A DNA stretch of 6,786 bases from Oscillospiraceae bacterium. GTDB taxonomy: Bacteria > Bacillota > Clostridia > Oscillospirales > Oscillospiraceae. The stretch spans positions 1-6,786 of the forward strand of contig JAEDLP010000096.1 of assembly GCA_016295225.1 (NCBI GenBank), given 5' to 3'. The first letter of the stretch is position 1; each line of letters opens with the position of its first letter. A program made the translations under genes and the position numbers. The notes beneath the pieces are model-generated. The model was not told the DNA's origin. It saw only the letters and a list, made by a program, of their open reading frames with translations, and ran no database searches. Below are positions 6,351 to 6,786 of the stretch, one piece after another.

Positions 6351-6786
6351 CTGTCATTGGAATAGTCACGTCGCCGATGGTGACGCTCTCAATGGTGTCC
6401 AGGGGGTAGATGTCACCAAAGGTGCCCGACAGGATGGCGTGGCCTTCCTGGGAAAGGTCGCCGCCCAGGCTAATGGAGACCTCGCTGCCGTCGGTGAAGG
6501 TAAGAAGTATTGGTGTGGGGGGCAGCAGGTCTATGATCTGCCAATCGACCCATTGTTCCTTGGAGAGTCCTTCCGGGAATGCGGTTTCCGGATCGTACCT
6601 GGCGGCGATGGCTTCTCGGTCTGCGGTGTAATCAAATTCCAGGTGGAGGGAGAGGGGAGAGAGCCGCAGGTCGGTAATGGTACAGGTGAGGTCTTCGTAG
6701 GAGAAGGTTTGCCCCACAGGCAGAGAGATGGAGGCGTCCTCGTATGCAATGTCAAAGGACAGGTTCCAGGTGCCCTGGACCAGGGG
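6346..6786 (-). CDS. C-terminal part of an unidentified protein, possibly DUF4179/DUF5643-like (5' end outside window)
   Basis: The last 146 codons of a minus-strand gene that runs off the right edge; the frame is open to base 6786. A GTG at 6715-6717 is not a convincing start, because the open frame and similar sequence continue upstream of it and no ribosome binding site precedes it. The fragment reads as alternating beta-strand sequence: GTWNLSFDIAYED, then FSYEDLTCTITDLRLSPLSL, LHLEFDYTA, ILLTFTDGSEVSISLGG, and IESVTIGDVTIPMTE at the end. That pattern, a TWxLSF strand, an LSPLSLxLEF strand and a terminal VTIGDVxIP, recalls the C-terminal domains of DUF4179/DUF5643 envelope or anti-sigma-like proteins in Bacillota. 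This is pattern recognition, not a search result. No transmembrane segment, zinc-binding motif or enzyme motif is visible in the part present. Confidence 0.75.
   Translation of the reverse strand, partial: PLVQGTWNLSFDIAYEDASISLPVGQTFSYEDLTCTITDLRLSPLSLHLEFDYTADREAIAARYDPETAFPEGLSKEQWVDWQIIDLLPPTPILLTFTDGSEVSISLGGDLSQEGHAILSGTFGDIYPLDTIESVTIGDVTIPMTE

Noticed and set aside
6028..6409. Short plus-strand open frames over the end of the ATPase gene and the repeat
   Set aside because: They cross the hairpin repeat and terminator, lack ribosome binding sites and show no protein-like composition.

Overview
The window fits a GC-rich member of the Bacillota, class Clostridia, most likely a gut Oscillospiraceae relative of the Flavonifractor/Lawsonibacter kind. 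That placement is inference. It rests on GC-rich coding sequence, AT-rich Gram-positive promoters with extended -10 elements, strong AGGAGG-type ribosome binding sites, a lipoprotein foldase of the clostridial PpiC/SurA type, and a hairpin-rich intergenic repeat that looks like those scattered through such genomes.

Layout. On the minus strand, prs (PRPP synthetase, 696-1655) reads toward pth (peptidyl-tRNA hydrolase, 19-612), with a 13-bp hairpin terminator between them. Divergently, from a well-formed promoter at 1844-1872, runs a plus-strand lipoprotein peptidyl-prolyl isomerase (1958-3241) that ends in a long acidic tail and is closed by a clean terminator at 3259-3287. A plus-strand P2-type Ca2+-transporting ATPase follows (3458-6106). 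Its 3' flank holds a 157-bp structured inverted-repeat element (6124-6280) and a 20-bp-stem hairpin (6300-6344). That hairpin directly abuts the stop codon of a convergent minus-strand gene, of which only the last 146 residues lie in the window (6346-6786).

How the genes relate. prs and pth are housekeeping genes of nucleotide supply and translation quality control, and linked prs/pth is a familiar Gram-positive arrangement. The foldase and the Ca2+ ATPase both act at the cell envelope, but a strong terminator separates them, so they are probably separate transcription units. I see no defence system, CRISPR array, phage, integrase, transposase, tRNA or rRNA. Most of the window is ordinary core genome. 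The most notable non-coding structure is the 6124-6280 repeat: its two arms differ by paired compensatory changes that keep every stem intact. No stretch above 300 bases lacks a gene; the longest gaps are about 300 bases (1656-1957), 216 bases (3242-3457) and 239 bases (6107-6345), and each is described below.
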